A DNA stretch of 64,000 nucleotides from Virgibacillus natechei. Its GTDB lineage: Bacteria > Bacillota > Bacilli > Bacillales > Amphibacillaceae. Of this stretch, positions 1 through 8,650 are shown piece by piece. The stretch covers positions 3,472,001 through 3,536,000 of the forward strand of contig NZ_CP110224.1 in the NCBI RefSeq assembly GCF_026013645.1, in the 5' to 3' direction. Made by a program: the position numbers and the translations under genes. The number at the start of each line of letters is the position of its first letter. The stretch's first letter is position 1. Under the pieces are notes generated by a model. It was not told the origin of the DNA. It made no database searches and saw only the letters and a list, made by a program, of their open reading frames with translations.

Positions 1-156
1 CATATCTACATACGCCTCACCTTCCGTTGGGCTAATAATAACGGGTGACATGTTCTCTAGACTAACGGTGCCTGCACCATAACCACCATGTCCATCTGTT
101 GAGTCATCTTTTATAATGGTAAAGGCGTTTTTCTTTTTCGGTTCATCTAAACTCAT
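1..156 (-). CDS. ywhD: YwhD family protein, 3' part cut by window edge
   Basis: Only the first 52 codons are present; the gene runs off the left edge. The start ATG (154-156) follows a strong GAGGAGG ribosome site. The readable N-terminus contains FTIIKDDSTDGHGGYGAG and then SLENMSPVII, which I recognise as the start of the YwhD family, conserved in Bacillus and of unknown biochemical role. In B. subtilis ywhD lies a little upstream of ywgA and ywfO, the next two genes here, which supports the call. Identification is from memory of the family, without alignment. Confidence 0.7.
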   Translation of the reverse strand, partial: MSLDEPKKKNAFTIIKDDSTDGHGGYGAGTVSLENMSPVIISPTEGEAYVDM

Positions 157-227
157 AGCAGGAATCCTCCTCAAATTTCAGTTTTTTTCATTGTAGCATA
201 CGTGCCTAAGCTATTCACATATTGACT

Positions 228-722
228 CTAGTGTTTCACTTTTTTGATGAAATTTAAAGCATCCTGCATTTCCTCATCCGTGTATTGCTGCTTCGGTTTA
301 ATAGCATGTACTTTTTCTATCGTTTCATGTACAGGCAAATCTTCAAAATAAAGCATGGTTGCAACAAGTTCTAAAAACCTGGACGTACGATTTTGCAACA
401 TTTCCACCTGCTCAGAAATATCGGGCATATCTACATGAAATTGATCCAAAAACGCCTCGCCTGCAGGATTGATTGTATACTGATATTGAGAATAGTTGCT
501 TTTATCCTGTTTCTCTTCGCCGATAAAACCTAAATTGCAAAGTTCTTCAATCCGCAATGTTAACTCCTCCGAATAGGGGCCATAGAAATGGAAATGATAT
601 TTTTCTTCAAAAGGTACATGGCTTTTCTGTAAAATATAGATCATTTTTTGCATTTTTTTCCTACCCGTAACCTCTTTTGCCACTGAAAAAAACTGCATCA
701 ACCTCGCATGATTAGTCATCAT
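228..722 (-). CDS. ywgA: YwgA family protein
   Basis: A 164-residue soluble protein of unknown biochemical function, conserved next to ywfO in Bacillaceae. The N-terminal part (KKMQKMIYILQKSH, then HFHFYGPYSEEL) resembles the winged-helix-like fold of YwgA/SocA-type proteins: a helix pair followed by an FYGPYS turn. The gene overlaps the 3' end of ywfO by 11 nt, so the two are almost certainly translationally coupled in one leftward operon. Two adjacent ATG codons are possible starts. No membrane segment or catalytic motif is visible. Confidence 0.8.
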   Translation of the reverse strand: MMTNHARLMQFFSVAKEVTGRKKMQKMIYILQKSHVPFEEKYHFHFYGPYSEELTLRIEELCNLGFIGEEKQDKSNYSQYQYTINPAGEAFLDQFHVDMPDISEQVEMLQNRTSRFLELVATMLYFEDLPVHETIEKVHAIKPKQQYTDEEMQDALNFIKKVKH

Positions 723-2031
723 TTTCTATCTCTCCCCGTTCATTCAGAATTTCTTTAATTCGCCGCTTCATACGTTCATCGCTCAGCCCATCCAATAAAT
801 CCTTTGGAAAATAAAGTTTGTGATCGGTGCGTTTTTTCCCTGAAATAGCATCCACAATATCCGAGTTTCTGGATAACTCTTTTAATTCATCATTTGGCAT
901 TTGTAGGTGTATGGGCAGACGCTCTTCTTCCTCTCCTGGACGGTAAAAATCATACGGAAGATCGGACGAAGAATCGACAACCAAATAATACTCCGGATCA
1001 ATACCAGCATGCTGAAATAGCTGATAAAGTTCCTTCCACTCTTGCATCTGCATATTTGGGTTAAATTCAATATATTTAAATAGTCGGCGATTCATAAATC
1101 GTTCGCATAAATCGCGTAAAATCCCATCTGCTTCCTCCTGCCACATTTGGAAATAGTAATGTACAATGGTTTCATCTAGCTTGAGGTATTCTTCAAGTGT
1201 CACATTTCCCGTGAAAAAAGACAGAAAATGTGTCGGCTCAAGCTTAAAAATATAATCATCCGCTTCATATAAATGCTTCGCACGGTGTAAAATTCGTGAT
1301 AAAATCACTTCTGCACTTCTCGTCACCGGATGAAAATATACTTGCCAATACATTTGGTAACGACTCATGATATAGTCCTCCACCGCGTGCATACCCGTCG
1401 ATTTAATAACCACTTGATCATCAATCGGACGCATGACTCGTAAAATTCGTTCCATATCAAAATGCCCATAGCTTACACCAGTGAAATAAGCGTCACGTTG
1501 TAAATAATCCATTCGATCGGCATCGATCTGGCTTGAAATGAGGCTGACAACTAATTTGTCTTCATATGTCTTGGCAATCACATCTGCCACTTTTTGTGCA
1601 AAACCTGTACTTACACGCTCCAGCACTTTATTAACCTTTGTTTCGCCTAAAATGATACGTTGTGTAAAGTCCTCATGATCCAATTTAAAAACATTTTCAA
1701 AGGAATGCGAAAATGGACCATGTCCCAAATCATGCAACAGTGCTGCACATAAACTAAGCAGGCGCTCGTCCTCATTCCAATGAGGCCGATCCTCGAAATT
1801 GTGAATGATTCGCCTCACAATCTCATAAACGCCAAGTGAATGATTGAACCGGCTGTGTTCCGCGCCATGGAATGTGTAATTCGTTGTGCCAAGCTGCTTA
1901 ATTCGGCGTAGACGCTGGAATTCTGGCGTGGCAATCAGATCCCAGATAACTCGATCTTTTACGTGAACATACCGATGGACAGGATCCTTAAACACTTTTT
2001 CCTCATTTAATTGTTCATCTTTATATGCCAT
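712..2031 (-). CDS. ywfO: HD-domain phosphohydrolase YwfO
   Basis: A 439-residue HD-superfamily metal-dependent phosphohydrolase, related to dNTP triphosphohydrolases. Metal ligands are visible as H64 (FNHSLG), the H100-D101 pair (LLHDLGHGPFSHSF) and a later aspartate in SSQIDADRMDYL, giving the H...HD...D arrangement. Length fits B. subtilis YwfO. By family knowledge it would hydrolyse nucleoside triphosphates, possibly to control nucleotide pools. It is transcribed leftward with ywgA, whose start overlaps its end, and is divergent from lipL with about 90 bp between them. Confidence 0.9.
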   Translation of the reverse strand: MAYKDEQLNEEKVFKDPVHRYVHVKDRVIWDLIATPEFQRLRRIKQLGTTNYTFHGAEHSRFNHSLGVYEIVRRIIHNFEDRPHWNEDERLLSLCAALLHDLGHGPFSHSFENVFKLDHEDFTQRIILGETKVNKVLERVSTGFAQKVADVIAKTYEDKLVVSLISSQIDADRMDYLQRDAYFTGVSYGHFDMERILRVMRPIDDQVVIKSTGMHAVEDYIMSRYQMYWQVYFHPVTRSAEVILSRILHRAKHLYEADDYIFKLEPTHFLSFFTGNVTLEEYLKLDETIVHYYFQMWQEEADGILRDLCERFMNRRLFKYIEFNPNMQMQEWKELYQLFQHAGIDPEYYLVVDSSSDLPYDFYRPGEEEERLPIHLQMPNDELKELSRNSDIVDAISGKKRTDHKLYFPKDLLDGLSDERMKRRIKEILNERGEIENDD

Positions 2032-2050
2032 CTATTTCTCATCCCGTTTC

Positions 2051-2079
2051 TTTATAGACCTTTTTATTTAGTATATAAT
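2051..2079 (+). promoter_or_regulatory. Candidate sigma-A promoter of lipL
   Basis: TATAAT at 2074-2079 is a perfect -10 box. A weak -35 (TTTATA, 2051-2056) lies 17 bp upstream, and the lipL start is 40 bp downstream. The divergent ywfO start is 20 bp away on the other strand. Confidence 0.5.
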
Positions 2080-2118
2080 AGATGAACAAATGAAAAAAGA
2101 AATTACAAGGAGTTCATT

Positions 2119-2970
2119 ATGAAAAATTGGAAAGAAATCATTAGCCATACAACATTTCGGTACCTTGATCACTCAAATAAAAATAATTTTCATCAGGAAG
2201 CATACACCGCATTAACATCTTTTGCCGTGGATGATGCATTAGTACTTTCTGTCAGCGATAAGAAAACACCTCCTGCCATCCGTTTATGGGTCCATCCGGA
2301 TACCATTGTTCTAGGAATACCGGACGCGCGACTTCCTTATGTTGAAGAAGGCATTAAACTGCTTAGCGAGCAAGGACATCATGTAGTCGTTCGAAATTCT
2401 GGTGGCCTTGCGGTTGCACTGGACGCAGGTGTTTTAAATATTTCACTTATTTTATCCGGTGTGAAACATATTTCCATTTATGACTGCTATGAAGCGATGG
2501 TCAGCTTTGTGCAATATATGCTGCGTGACGTAACGGATGAGATTGAAGCCTATGAAATTATTGGCTCCTACTGTCCGGGTGATTATGATTTAAGTATTAA
2601 TGGAAAAAAATTCGCCGGCATATCCCAGCGCCGTATAAAAGACGGTGCTTCCATACAAATTTATTTGGACGTGGAAGGAAACAGCCAGGAACGTGCTGCC
2701 TTATTACGTGATTTTTATACTGTTAGTAAACAAAATGAAGAGACAAAATTCGACTATCCAACCGTGAATCCGGAAGTCATGGCTTCCCTATCCGAATTAT
2801 TAGGAGAGCATATCACGGTGGAAGATATGAAAAAGCGTGTCTATCATGCTTTGGATGATTTTAGTGAGGAGATTGTCCAGACTAATTTTTCGGAGGATGA
2901 ACTGGCAGCATTTGAAAAACGGCTGGAGCAAATGAAGAAGCGGAATGAGCGTATTGCTGGGATGCAATAG
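2119..2970 (+). CDS. lipL: Octanoyl-[GcvH]:protein N-octanoyltransferase LipL
   Basis: LipL moves octanoyl groups from the lipoylated-protein carrier GcvH to E2 subunits of 2-oxo acid dehydrogenases, an amidotransfer step of the Bacillus lipoate pathway. The 283-residue protein has the lipoyl-transferase fold signatures: VVVRNSGGLAVALDAGVLN near residue 90, the acyl-accepting cysteine C152 in GSYCPGDYDLSI, and the NGKKFAGISQRR loop with the conserved lysine. Length matches B. subtilis LipL (YwfL). Start ATG follows AAGGAG. It sits between ywfO and pta much as in B. subtilis. Confidence 0.93.
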   Translation: MKNWKEIISHTTFRYLDHSNKNNFHQEAYTALTSFAVDDALVLSVSDKKTPPAIRLWVHPDTIVLGIPDARLPYVEEGIKLLSEQGHHVVVRNSGGLAVALDAGVLNISLILSGVKHISIYDCYEAMVSFVQYMLRDVTDEIEAYEIIGSYCPGDYDLSINGKKFAGISQRRIKDGASIQIYLDVEGNSQERAALLRDFYTVSKQNEETKFDYPTVNPEVMASLSELLGEHITVEDMKKRVYHALDDFSEEIVQTNFSEDELAAFEKRLEQMKKRNERIAGMQ

Positions 2971-2995
2971 TACATGGTTGGTGCGACAATATAGT

Positions 2996-3037
2996 AAGAG
3001 CGTGTTTTGATCATTTTTTTCAAAACACGCTCTTTTT
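2996..3037 (+). terminator. Intrinsic terminator after lipL
   Basis: Near-perfect 15-bp stem (AAGAGCGTGTTTTGA / TCAAAACACGCTCTT) followed by TTTTT, just downstream of the lipL stop. Confidence 0.9.
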
Positions 3038-3202
3038 AATTGATCATTTATCAAGTAATAACGTTTAATCCAGCACGATAAAGGATATATCTTGCTAGTA
3101 GTAGCGTTGAAAGATGAGCATCTATCGAGTAAATGCTTTTCTTTTTGGACAAGTTTCATACCATTGAATAACGAAACGACGCAAAAGAAAGGAGCGTTTA
3201 TA

Positions 3203-3952
3203 TTGTTTGGACTATTTGACTTATTGCGGTTAGTTATGGCTGCTCTTGTTATTTTACCTATTACAGCAATTATCCGGGAAAGCGGCTATTACATTGCAGC
3301 TACTTTACTTGGAGCAAAGGAAAAAAAGCTTATTGTCGGGAGCGGGCCTACCCTGTTCACATTGCCGACTATAGAGGTTCGCCGCTATTTTTTCATGTAT
3401 AGCTGGATGGAATATGAAGAATTGCATCCAAGTAATCGATTTTGGCATGGCATTATTTATGTCTCCCCTATTTTTGGTCCATTACTTCTCGGTATACTTA
3501 TTAATACACTGTTGGCACAGGAAGTACTTCCAAACAATATGTTCTGGGACACATTTATGTATTATATATTTTACTATATCTTTTTTGATTTGATCCCTGT
3601 TTACCTACCAGATGGACAACCGACAAATGGGCGGGCGATATTTGACTTGATTTGGCGTGGAGAACGATCGGACTTCGTCAAGAAAGCGTACGAAGAGGAA
3701 TCCCGTGAAAGTGAAGAAGAACAAGGCTATACAGAAACACAAGAAGAAACGATTAATCGTCGGGATAGAGATGAACAAGAGCGCAGCGATCATACAAGAT
3801 ATGAGTCGGATAGTGAGACCCAGGGGCAATCCCATGAAAAGGAAGAAAGAAAAGGCTTTACAGATGCACAAGAAGAAACCATTAAAAGGCGGGATAGAGA
3901 TGAACAGGAGCGAAGTGATCATACAAACCCTGAATCAGATAATAAAGATTGA
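3203..3952 (+). CDS. Membrane protein resembling an inactivated M50 (site-2) protease, with duplicated charged tail
   Basis: A 249-residue protein from a TTG start (AAAGGAG 8 nt upstream); longer frames lack a ribosome site. About four membrane segments occupy residues 5-150. The first ends in IIRESGYYIAATLLGAKEKK, which lines up with the M50 zinc motif HExGHxxAAxxxG, but both histidines are replaced (R and Y) while the Glu and Gly remain. A later segment, DLIPVYLPDGQPTNGRAIFD, resembles the second M50 motif (LLPIPPLDGGR). So the fold may be that of a site-2 protease without a zinc site. The C-terminal ~75 residues are soluble, highly charged and contain a duplicated 24-residue unit. Function unknown; the relationship to M50 is inference. 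Confidence 0.7.
   Translation: MFGLFDLLRLVMAALVILPITAIIRESGYYIAATLLGAKEKKLIVGSGPTLFTLPTIEVRRYFFMYSWMEYEELHPSNRFWHGIIYVSPIFGPLLLGILINTLLAQEVLPNNMFWDTFMYYIFYYIFFDLIPVYLPDGQPTNGRAIFDLIWRGERSDFVKKAYEEESRESEEEQGYTETQEETINRRDRDEQERSDHTRYESDSETQGQSHEKEERKGFTDAQEETIKRRDRDEQERSDHTNPESDNKD
3725..3925 (+). repeat. Imperfect in-frame 72-nt direct repeat within the M50-like gene
   Basis: Units at 3725-3796 and 3854-3925, 129 nt apart, encode nearly identical peptides (TETQEETINRRDRDEQER and TDAQEETIKRRDRDEQER, each ending SDHT). A coding duplication in the cytoplasmic tail. Confidence 0.85.
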
Positions 3953-4034
3953 AAAACTGGATAGTCGATGGAAAAGTATAGCAACCTCTTCTAAAAGGCA
4001 ATGAAATTTTATTGCTATTATTTCTCTCCATATT

Positions 4035-4078
4035 AAAAGCTTGCAAAGGAGCCATTTAACCTCCTTTGCAAGCTTTTT
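4035..4078. terminator. Bidirectional terminator between the M50-like gene and pta
   Basis: 17-bp perfect stem (AAAAGCTTGCAAAGGAG / CTCCTTTGCAAGCTTTT) with T-runs on both strands; it serves both converging genes. Confidence 0.9.
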
Positions 4079-4088
4079 CACCTATCCC

Positions 4089-5060
4089 TTATTCCGCTTG
4101 CGCCGCTGTTATCAGCGCTAATTTAAATACGTCATCTGCACTACATCCGCGTGATAGATCATTCACCGGCTTATTCAATCCCTGTAAAACCGGGCCTACC
4201 GCTTCATATCCTCCTAAGCGCTGGGCAATTTTATAGCCGATATTCCCAGCTTCCAGACTAGGGAAAATAAAGGTATTCGCATCCCCATTCAGAACAGAAT
4301 CAGGAGCTTTTTTCTCTGCAACACTTGGGACAATTGCTGCATCAAATTGAAATTCACCATCAATAACAAGGGATGGATTTTTTTCCTTGGCAATTTGTAA
4401 TGCTTCTGTTACCTTATCGGTTTCCGCTGATTTTGCCGAGCCTTTTGTTGAAAAGCTTAGCATGGCTATGCGTGGATCGACATCAAATAATTCAGCGGTA
4501 ACAGCACTTTCAACTGCTATTTCTGCAAGGTCTTGGGCTTCTGGTGTAATATTAATTGCGCAATCAGCAAATACATATTTTTCATCGTCACGAACCATCA
4601 CAAAAACACCAGATGTTTTCTTGATACCTTCTTTTGTTTTTATAATTTGCAATGCAGGACGAACCGTGTCGGCAGTAGAGCTTGTTGCACCACTTACTAG
4701 CCCATCTGCCTGATTGAGATATACAAGCATGGTTCCAAAATAGTTTGCGTCAAGTAGAATTTTTCTAGCGTCTTCCTCTGTTGCCTTTCCTTTACGTCTA
4801 TCCACGAACGTTTCAACCATTAGGTCAAACTCTGGGAAGTTTTTCGGATCCATTAATTTACAAGAAGATATATCTACACCTAATTCTTCTGCCTTTTGTT
4901 TAATACTAGTGTTATCACCTATTAAAATTGGTGTTAGAATCCCTGCTGCGCTTAGTTGACTTGCTGCAGTTAAGATACGCTCATCTGTACCTTCAGGAAA
5001 AACGACCGACTTATTTTGCATGGTTACTTTTTCTTTTAATTGATCAAATAATTGACTCAT
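4089..5060 (-). CDS. pta: Phosphate acetyltransferase
   Basis: Interconverts acetyl-CoA plus phosphate and acetyl phosphate plus CoA, the first step of acetate overflow in Bacillus. The 323-residue length equals B. subtilis Pta. Family segments visible include VVFPEGTDERIL near the N-terminus, GLVSGATSSTADTVRPALQI, and the C-terminal NVGYKIAQRLGG-like (here NIGYKIAQRLGG) and VNDLSRGCSADD motifs that form the CoA/phosphate pocket. Monocistronic: a bidirectional terminator lies downstream and hemQ is divergent upstream, as in B. subtilis. I found no convincing CcpA (cre) site in the short upstream region. Confidence 0.96.
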   Translation of the reverse strand: MSQLFDQLKEKVTMQNKSVVFPEGTDERILTAASQLSAAGILTPILIGDNTSIKQKAEELGVDISSCKLMDPKNFPEFDLMVETFVDRRKGKATEEDARKILLDANYFGTMLVYLNQADGLVSGATSSTADTVRPALQIIKTKEGIKKTSGVFVMVRDDEKYVFADCAINITPEAQDLAEIAVESAVTAELFDVDPRIAMLSFSTKGSAKSAETDKVTEALQIAKEKNPSLVIDGEFQFDAAIVPSVAEKKAPDSVLNGDANTFIFPSLEAGNIGYKIAQRLGGYEAVGPVLQGLNKPVNDLSRGCSADDVFKLALITAAQAE

Positions 5061-5286
5061 TTTTAAAAACCCTCCTGCTTGTCTATACTTAAATAATAGC
5101 TGATTTCATACATGAATTAAAGCAATGCCCCCTTGCCAGCCAGGGAATTTTGACAGTCTAATGACAAATATGGAGCTTTCATGCTTTTCACGATTTTATG
5201 AGAAACCTCGTATAAGATTAGATTACCCCATTTATGATAGACTAAAAACATGCGAGGAATATTTTAAATATAAAGGAGCGATTATA

Positions 5287-6036
5287 ATGGTTGAGGCAGT
5301 AGAAACCATGGATGGCTGGTATAGCCTACATGATTTACGAAGCATCGATTGGAATTCATGGAAATTAGCATCTGAAGAAGAGCGCAAAGAAGCAATTGAT
5401 GGATTTAATGAGCTGCTAGCAAAATGGGAAGCCGTTGAAGAAGAAAAACAAGGAAGTCATGTCCTTTATAAAGTTGTGGGACAAAAAGCTGATTTAATCT
5501 TCATGTTTTTACGACCAACAATGGATGAATTAACCGACATCGAAACAGAATTTAATAAATCAAAATTTGCTGAGTTCTTACTTCCAGCACATTCTTATGT
5601 TTCTGTCGTTGAGCTTTCCAAATACCAACCGCAAAAAGATGGCGTTGACCCTGAAACATTGCCGGAAACGCAAGAACGATTGAAACCCATCCTTCCAAAA
5701 TGGGAGCATATTTGCTTTTATCCGATGGATAGACGACGTGTAGGCGAGGAAAATTGGTATACATTAGAAAAGAGCACTCGCGGTAAATTGCTCTATGAAC
5801 ATAGTAAAACCGGCCGTCAGTATGCTGGGAAAGTGAAACAGGTTATTACTGGCTCCATCGGCTTGGATGACTGGGAGTGGGGCGTAACATTATTTGCCCA
5901 TGACCCGCTGCAATTTAAGAAAATCGTTTATGAAATGCGCTTTGATGAAGTATCCTCACGTTATGGTGAATTTGGAGAATTTTTCATTGGCAATCATTTG
6001 CCAAGAGAACAGATTGAAGCTTATTTGAAGGTATAA
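5287..6036 (+). CDS. hemQ: Coproheme decarboxylase HemQ
   Basis: HemQ performs the last step of the coproporphyrin-dependent haem pathway of Gram-positive bacteria, turning coproheme III into haem b with peroxide. The 249-residue chain from ATG 5287 (AAAGGAG upstream) has the expected catalytic tyrosine Y145 ([10 protein letters not shown]) and the proximal haem histidine H172 ([15 protein letters not shown]), the same numbers used for the Geobacillus/Staphylococcus enzymes. The highly conserved [15 protein letters not shown] and RYGEFGEFF segments follow. Longer in-frame starts upstream lack a ribosome site. Confidence 0.95.
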   Translation: MVEAVETMDGWYSLHDLRSIDWNSWKLASEEERKEAIDGFNELLAKWEAVEEEKQGSHVLYKVVGQKADLIFMFLRPTMDELTDIETEFNKSKFAEFLLPAHSYVSVVELSKYQPQKDGVDPETLPETQERLKPILPKWEHICFYPMDRRRVGEENWYTLEKSTRGKLLYEHSKTGRQYAGKVKQVITGSIGLDDWEWGVTLFAHDPLQFKKIVYEMRFDEVSSRYGEFGEFFIGNHLPREQIEAYLKV

Positions 6037-6083
6037 TACCGAGGTTCATTCGTGTTCGCATCACAGCAACAGCACGGCATCCT

Positions 6084-6121
6084 AAAGACTTTCTGCACAT
6101 AAGATGCAGAAAGTCTTTTTT
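6084..6121 (+). terminator. Terminator after hemQ
   Basis: Stem AAAGACTTTCTGCA / TGCAGAAAGTCTTT with a T-run, 45 nt after the stop. Confidence 0.88.
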
Positions 6122-6371
6122 ATTTGTCATCATTTCCGTGACAGTAGCATACACATAATTAATGAACTTAGGCACCGGGATTGAGGCAGAAATAAGGAGT
6201 ATTTATAACCGTAGTTACACCAACCTTTTATAAGCTAGGTTAAATCGTATAGAAGGTGTTATCGACATTCTCGCAAGAAAAATAAGAACCAGTAGATAAA
6301 CGAAGCAAATCAATGTGCCATATCCTAATGAATGCCCTACCGTCTATTAATTACAACCAGGAGGTTTTATA

Positions 6372-6869
6372 ATGAGTGACAATCAAGAAAATACAAATAA
6401 CCCGAATCAGCAGTATCCTAACCCCTACCAACCTTATCCGTACTACTATTACCCACAAGCATCCCCAGCTTATTATCCCGCTTATTATGCTAGACAGGAA
6501 GCTGCACAACAGCAACAGCAGCTACAACAGCAACAACAAGCTCAAGCCCAGCAAGCTCCCGCTAATGGTGTGGAAGGCATGCTTCCGCTCGAACAGTCTT
6601 ACATCGAAAATATCCTGCGACTAAATCGTGGCAAGCGCGTTTCCGTTTATATGACATTTGAAGAAAATGAACAATGGAATGCACAGATTTTCAAAGGTGT
6701 TATTGAAGCTGCCGGGAGGGATCATATAATCATAAGTGATCCACAAACAGGAAAACGATACTTGCTACTTATGGTATACCTTGATTATGTTGTCTTTGAA
6801 GATGAAATCGAATATGAATATCCTTTAGCTGCCGGAAGTGGGCAATTCACAAACCAGCCCCCACGTTAA
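6372..6869 (+). CDS. gerQ: Spore coat/germination protein GerQ
   Basis: GerQ is a coat protein needed for the cortex-lytic enzyme CwlJ to work in calcium-DPA germination; in B. subtilis it is crosslinked by transglutaminase Tgl. The 165-residue product has a low-complexity N-terminal half rich in Pro, Tyr and Gln (codons 1-60, with a run of Gln) and a globular GerQ domain from residue 70: PLEQSYIENILRLNRGK, VYMTFEENEQWN, and GVIEAAGRDHIIISDPQTGK. AGGAGG is 6 nt before ATG. Location beside hemQ and ywdK matches B. subtilis. Confidence 0.95.
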   Translation: MSDNQENTNNPNQQYPNPYQPYPYYYYPQASPAYYPAYYARQEAAQQQQQLQQQQQAQAQQAPANGVEGMLPLEQSYIENILRLNRGKRVSVYMTFEENEQWNAQIFKGVIEAAGRDHIIISDPQTGKRYLLLMVYLDYVVFEDEIEYEYPLAAGSGQFTNQPPR

Positions 6870-6906
6870 GAAGGGGGATCACCTTATAAGTCGAGAAAGC
6901 CAAACC

Positions 6907-6950
6907 AAAAAGGATGACACATTTTCCCTAGCTTGTGTCATCCTTTTCTC
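6907..6950 (+). terminator. Terminator after gerQ
   Basis: Stem AAAAGGATGACACA / TGTGTCATCCTTTT followed by TCTC; the T tract is weak. Confidence 0.75.
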
Positions 6951-6992
6951 CCATTATGTAAATCGTACAACCAATCTATAAGGAGCGATTAT

Positions 6993-7244
6993 ATGCGACA
7001 TCCTCACGACAAATTTATTCGCATCGAATTAATTTCACTTGCATTCGTCGTTTTAATCGGTCTAATTGCGCTCATCCAAGGCTTTATACTACTTCTATTT
7101 CTTGGCTTCTATCTGCTAGCACTCGGTTTATTCTGTAATGCATTAATTGAATCCTATTCGCATCGTACCGTACAAGCTGGTAAACAATTGCTCCGTTCCA
7201 TCTTGATTATTGTATTCACGACGTTTCTATTTTTTCAACTGTAG
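6993..7244 (+). CDS. Small two-helix membrane protein, unknown
   Basis: An 83-residue protein from ATG 6993 with AAGGAG 7 nt upstream. After a charged start (MRHPHDKFIRIE) there is a hydrophobic stretch over residues 13-50 that could be two helices. A polar segment (IESYSHRTVQAGKQ) and a final membrane helix to the C-terminus follow. I do not recognise the family. Its stop is only 2 bp from the convergent ywdK stop, so the two genes share no terminator. Conservation beside ywdK/gerQ in other genomes would show whether it belongs to the sporulation neighbourhood. Confidence 0.75.
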   Translation: MRHPHDKFIRIELISLAFVVLIGLIALIQGFILLLFLGFYLLALGLFCNALIESYSHRTVQAGKQLLRSILIIVFTTFLFFQL

Positions 7245-7246
7245 CA

Positions 7247-7618
7247 CTATAAATACCTTATTACAGCTGTCCCCAGTAAAATCCAGCCGATTAAAAATGC
7301 CAATCCACCAATTGGAGTAATCATTGCAAATGTTTTGATTGCGGTAAGCGAATAGATATAAAGACTGCCAGAAAACAAAACAATCCCAGCAAAGAACATC
7401 CATCCAGCCCAAATGGCCCCACCGCTAGTAAACTTCGCTAACAGTAGACCCGTTACAAGTAATGCCATGGTGTGAAACATTTGATAAAGCACTGCCTTAT
7501 CCCATGTTTTCAATGCACTTTCTGACACCCTTCCCTCTAGCCCGTGTGCACCGAATGCCCCTAAGGCCACGGCTATAAAACCATTTATAATACCAAAAAG
7601 TAAAAAAAGCTTCGTCAT
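7247..7618 (-). CDS. ywdK: DUF423 membrane protein YwdK
   Basis: A 123-residue, four-helix membrane protein of the DUF423 family. Recognisable segments are IALGAFGAHGL-like (here VALGAFGAHGLEGRVS), LYQMFHTMALL, and ITPIGGLAFLIGWILL. Strong AAGGAGGTG site before ATG. The family is widespread and of unknown function. In B. subtilis ywdK lies next to gerQ (ywdL) and ywdI, the same set found here. A mobile element has inserted directly upstream, separating it from ywdI and possibly from its original promoter. Confidence 0.92.
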   Translation of the reverse strand: MTKLFLLFGIINGFIAVALGAFGAHGLEGRVSESALKTWDKAVLYQMFHTMALLVTGLLLAKFTSGGAIWAGWMFFAGIVLFSGSLYIYSLTAIKTFAMITPIGGLAFLIGWILLGTAVIRYL

Positions 7619-7640
7619 TCGTAAACACCTCCTTCATTAA

Positions 7641-8260
7641 GGTTCTTTTCGTAAGTATTGGGACTGCGCTTACTCGTCCCACCGAAAACCTTTGTTGTTT
7701 TTAAAACGTCGCAGTTGATATAAAGTGCGACGCAGTAACTATTCCTTTGCAAACGCTGGTTGAGAGCAGGGATTCGCTACGGAAACACATTTCGCTTTCC
7801 GCGGGCGGCTGGTGAGCCTCCTCGTGCTACGCACTGTGGGGTCTCACCGAGGCCTTTTCTCCCGCAGGAGTCTTCATGTGTTTCCTTCGCTGGTTCAGAT
7901 ACTCCCGCAATTTCATCAAAACACTTATATTACTTAATTATATAACAAACATAGCCATATACTCTTATGAAGGCTGATTGGAGCGGAGTACAGTCGACTC
8001 CTGCGGGAACAAGGGTTTTCGGTGGGGCGAGCATTTACGCGCAGTCCCAGCACGAATCTGAAGACCCCGCAGCAGCGGTTTCCTGCGAGGCAGGTTAAGT
8101 TCGCGACCTCCTGTCTCAACACCTGCACTAGCACTTCCGGTGCGTCGAAGGCTGAAGCCGTGCCCGCGGAAAGCGACTGTACGCAGCGGAAATCAACCTG
8201 GTAGTTACGTCATCTTTTATATCTTTTGTGTCAAAAGCAAAAATCTTTTATAAAACAGCC
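7641..8260. mobile_element. 620-bp composite foldback element (copy 1) with 8-bp target duplication
   Basis: Bounded by the perfect direct repeat TTCATTAA (7633-7640 and 8261-8268). The left end reads GGTTCTTTTCGTAAG and the right end, on the other strand, GGCTGTTTTATAAAAG. Inner inverted arms (TTGATATAAAGTGCGACGC at 7715 and its counterpart near 8223) enclose two GC-rich foldback modules in opposite orientation: a short one on the minus strand (about 7745-7915) and a longer one on the plus strand (about 7970-8200). No transposase frame is present. GG...CC ends with 8-bp duplications would suit mobilisation by an ISL3-type transposase; that link is inference. Confidence 0.8.
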
Positions 8261-8264
8261 TTCA

Positions 8265-8576
8265 TTAAAAATCAAAAATAGAATTTCCATTAGCTATATC
8301 ATGATCAATCGTTGATTTTTTAAATTTATCCGGATTCGATTTTACTTCACTTTCCTGCTTGCCGATCATTGCCTTCATTTCCTCTGTAGAGATACTTTCA
8401 GTCGGACTTTTAGCTTCATTCGTAGATTCAGAAGCATCATCTTCCAACAGTAAGTCACAAAGCAGACGGACATTTTCAATATGTTTTAGCCATTTATCTT
8501 GCTTATGATTCTGCTCTTTTGCTTGGTTTAATTCACTTATCATTTTCTGAATAACCTTATCGTTTCCTACCGCCAC
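8265..8576 (-). CDS. ywdI: YwdI family protein (DUF5327)
   Basis: A 103-residue soluble protein starting at GTG (AAGGAGAG 9 nt upstream). The N-terminal half is helical (MISELNQAKEQ, HIENVRLLCDLLLEDD), matching the start of B. subtilis YwdI, where a helix pair with RTLCDLIL is typical. The C-terminal half is acidic, polar and probably disordered. Function unknown. Assignment rests on the N-terminal pattern and on synteny with ywdK and gerQ. The composite mobile element ends 5 bp beyond its stop codon. Confidence 0.75.
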   Translation of the reverse strand: MAVGNDKVIQKMISELNQAKEQNHKQDKWLKHIENVRLLCDLLLEDDASESTNEAKSPTESISTEEMKAMIGKQESEVKSNPDKFKKSTIDHDIANGNSIFDF

Positions 8577-8650
8577 CTGCGATCTCTCCTTCTATATGAC
8601 CATATGTATCTAACACCATATTATAGCATGATTTTTTCCACGACAAATTT

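Noticed and set aside
2800..3159. 119-codon minus-strand frame
   Set aside because: Overlaps lipL and its terminator antisense; no ribosome site or family.
7760..8204. Several open frames of 60-70 codons on both strands
   Set aside because: They lie wholly inside the GC-rich foldback element; low stop density comes from base composition, with no ribosome sites or family similarity.
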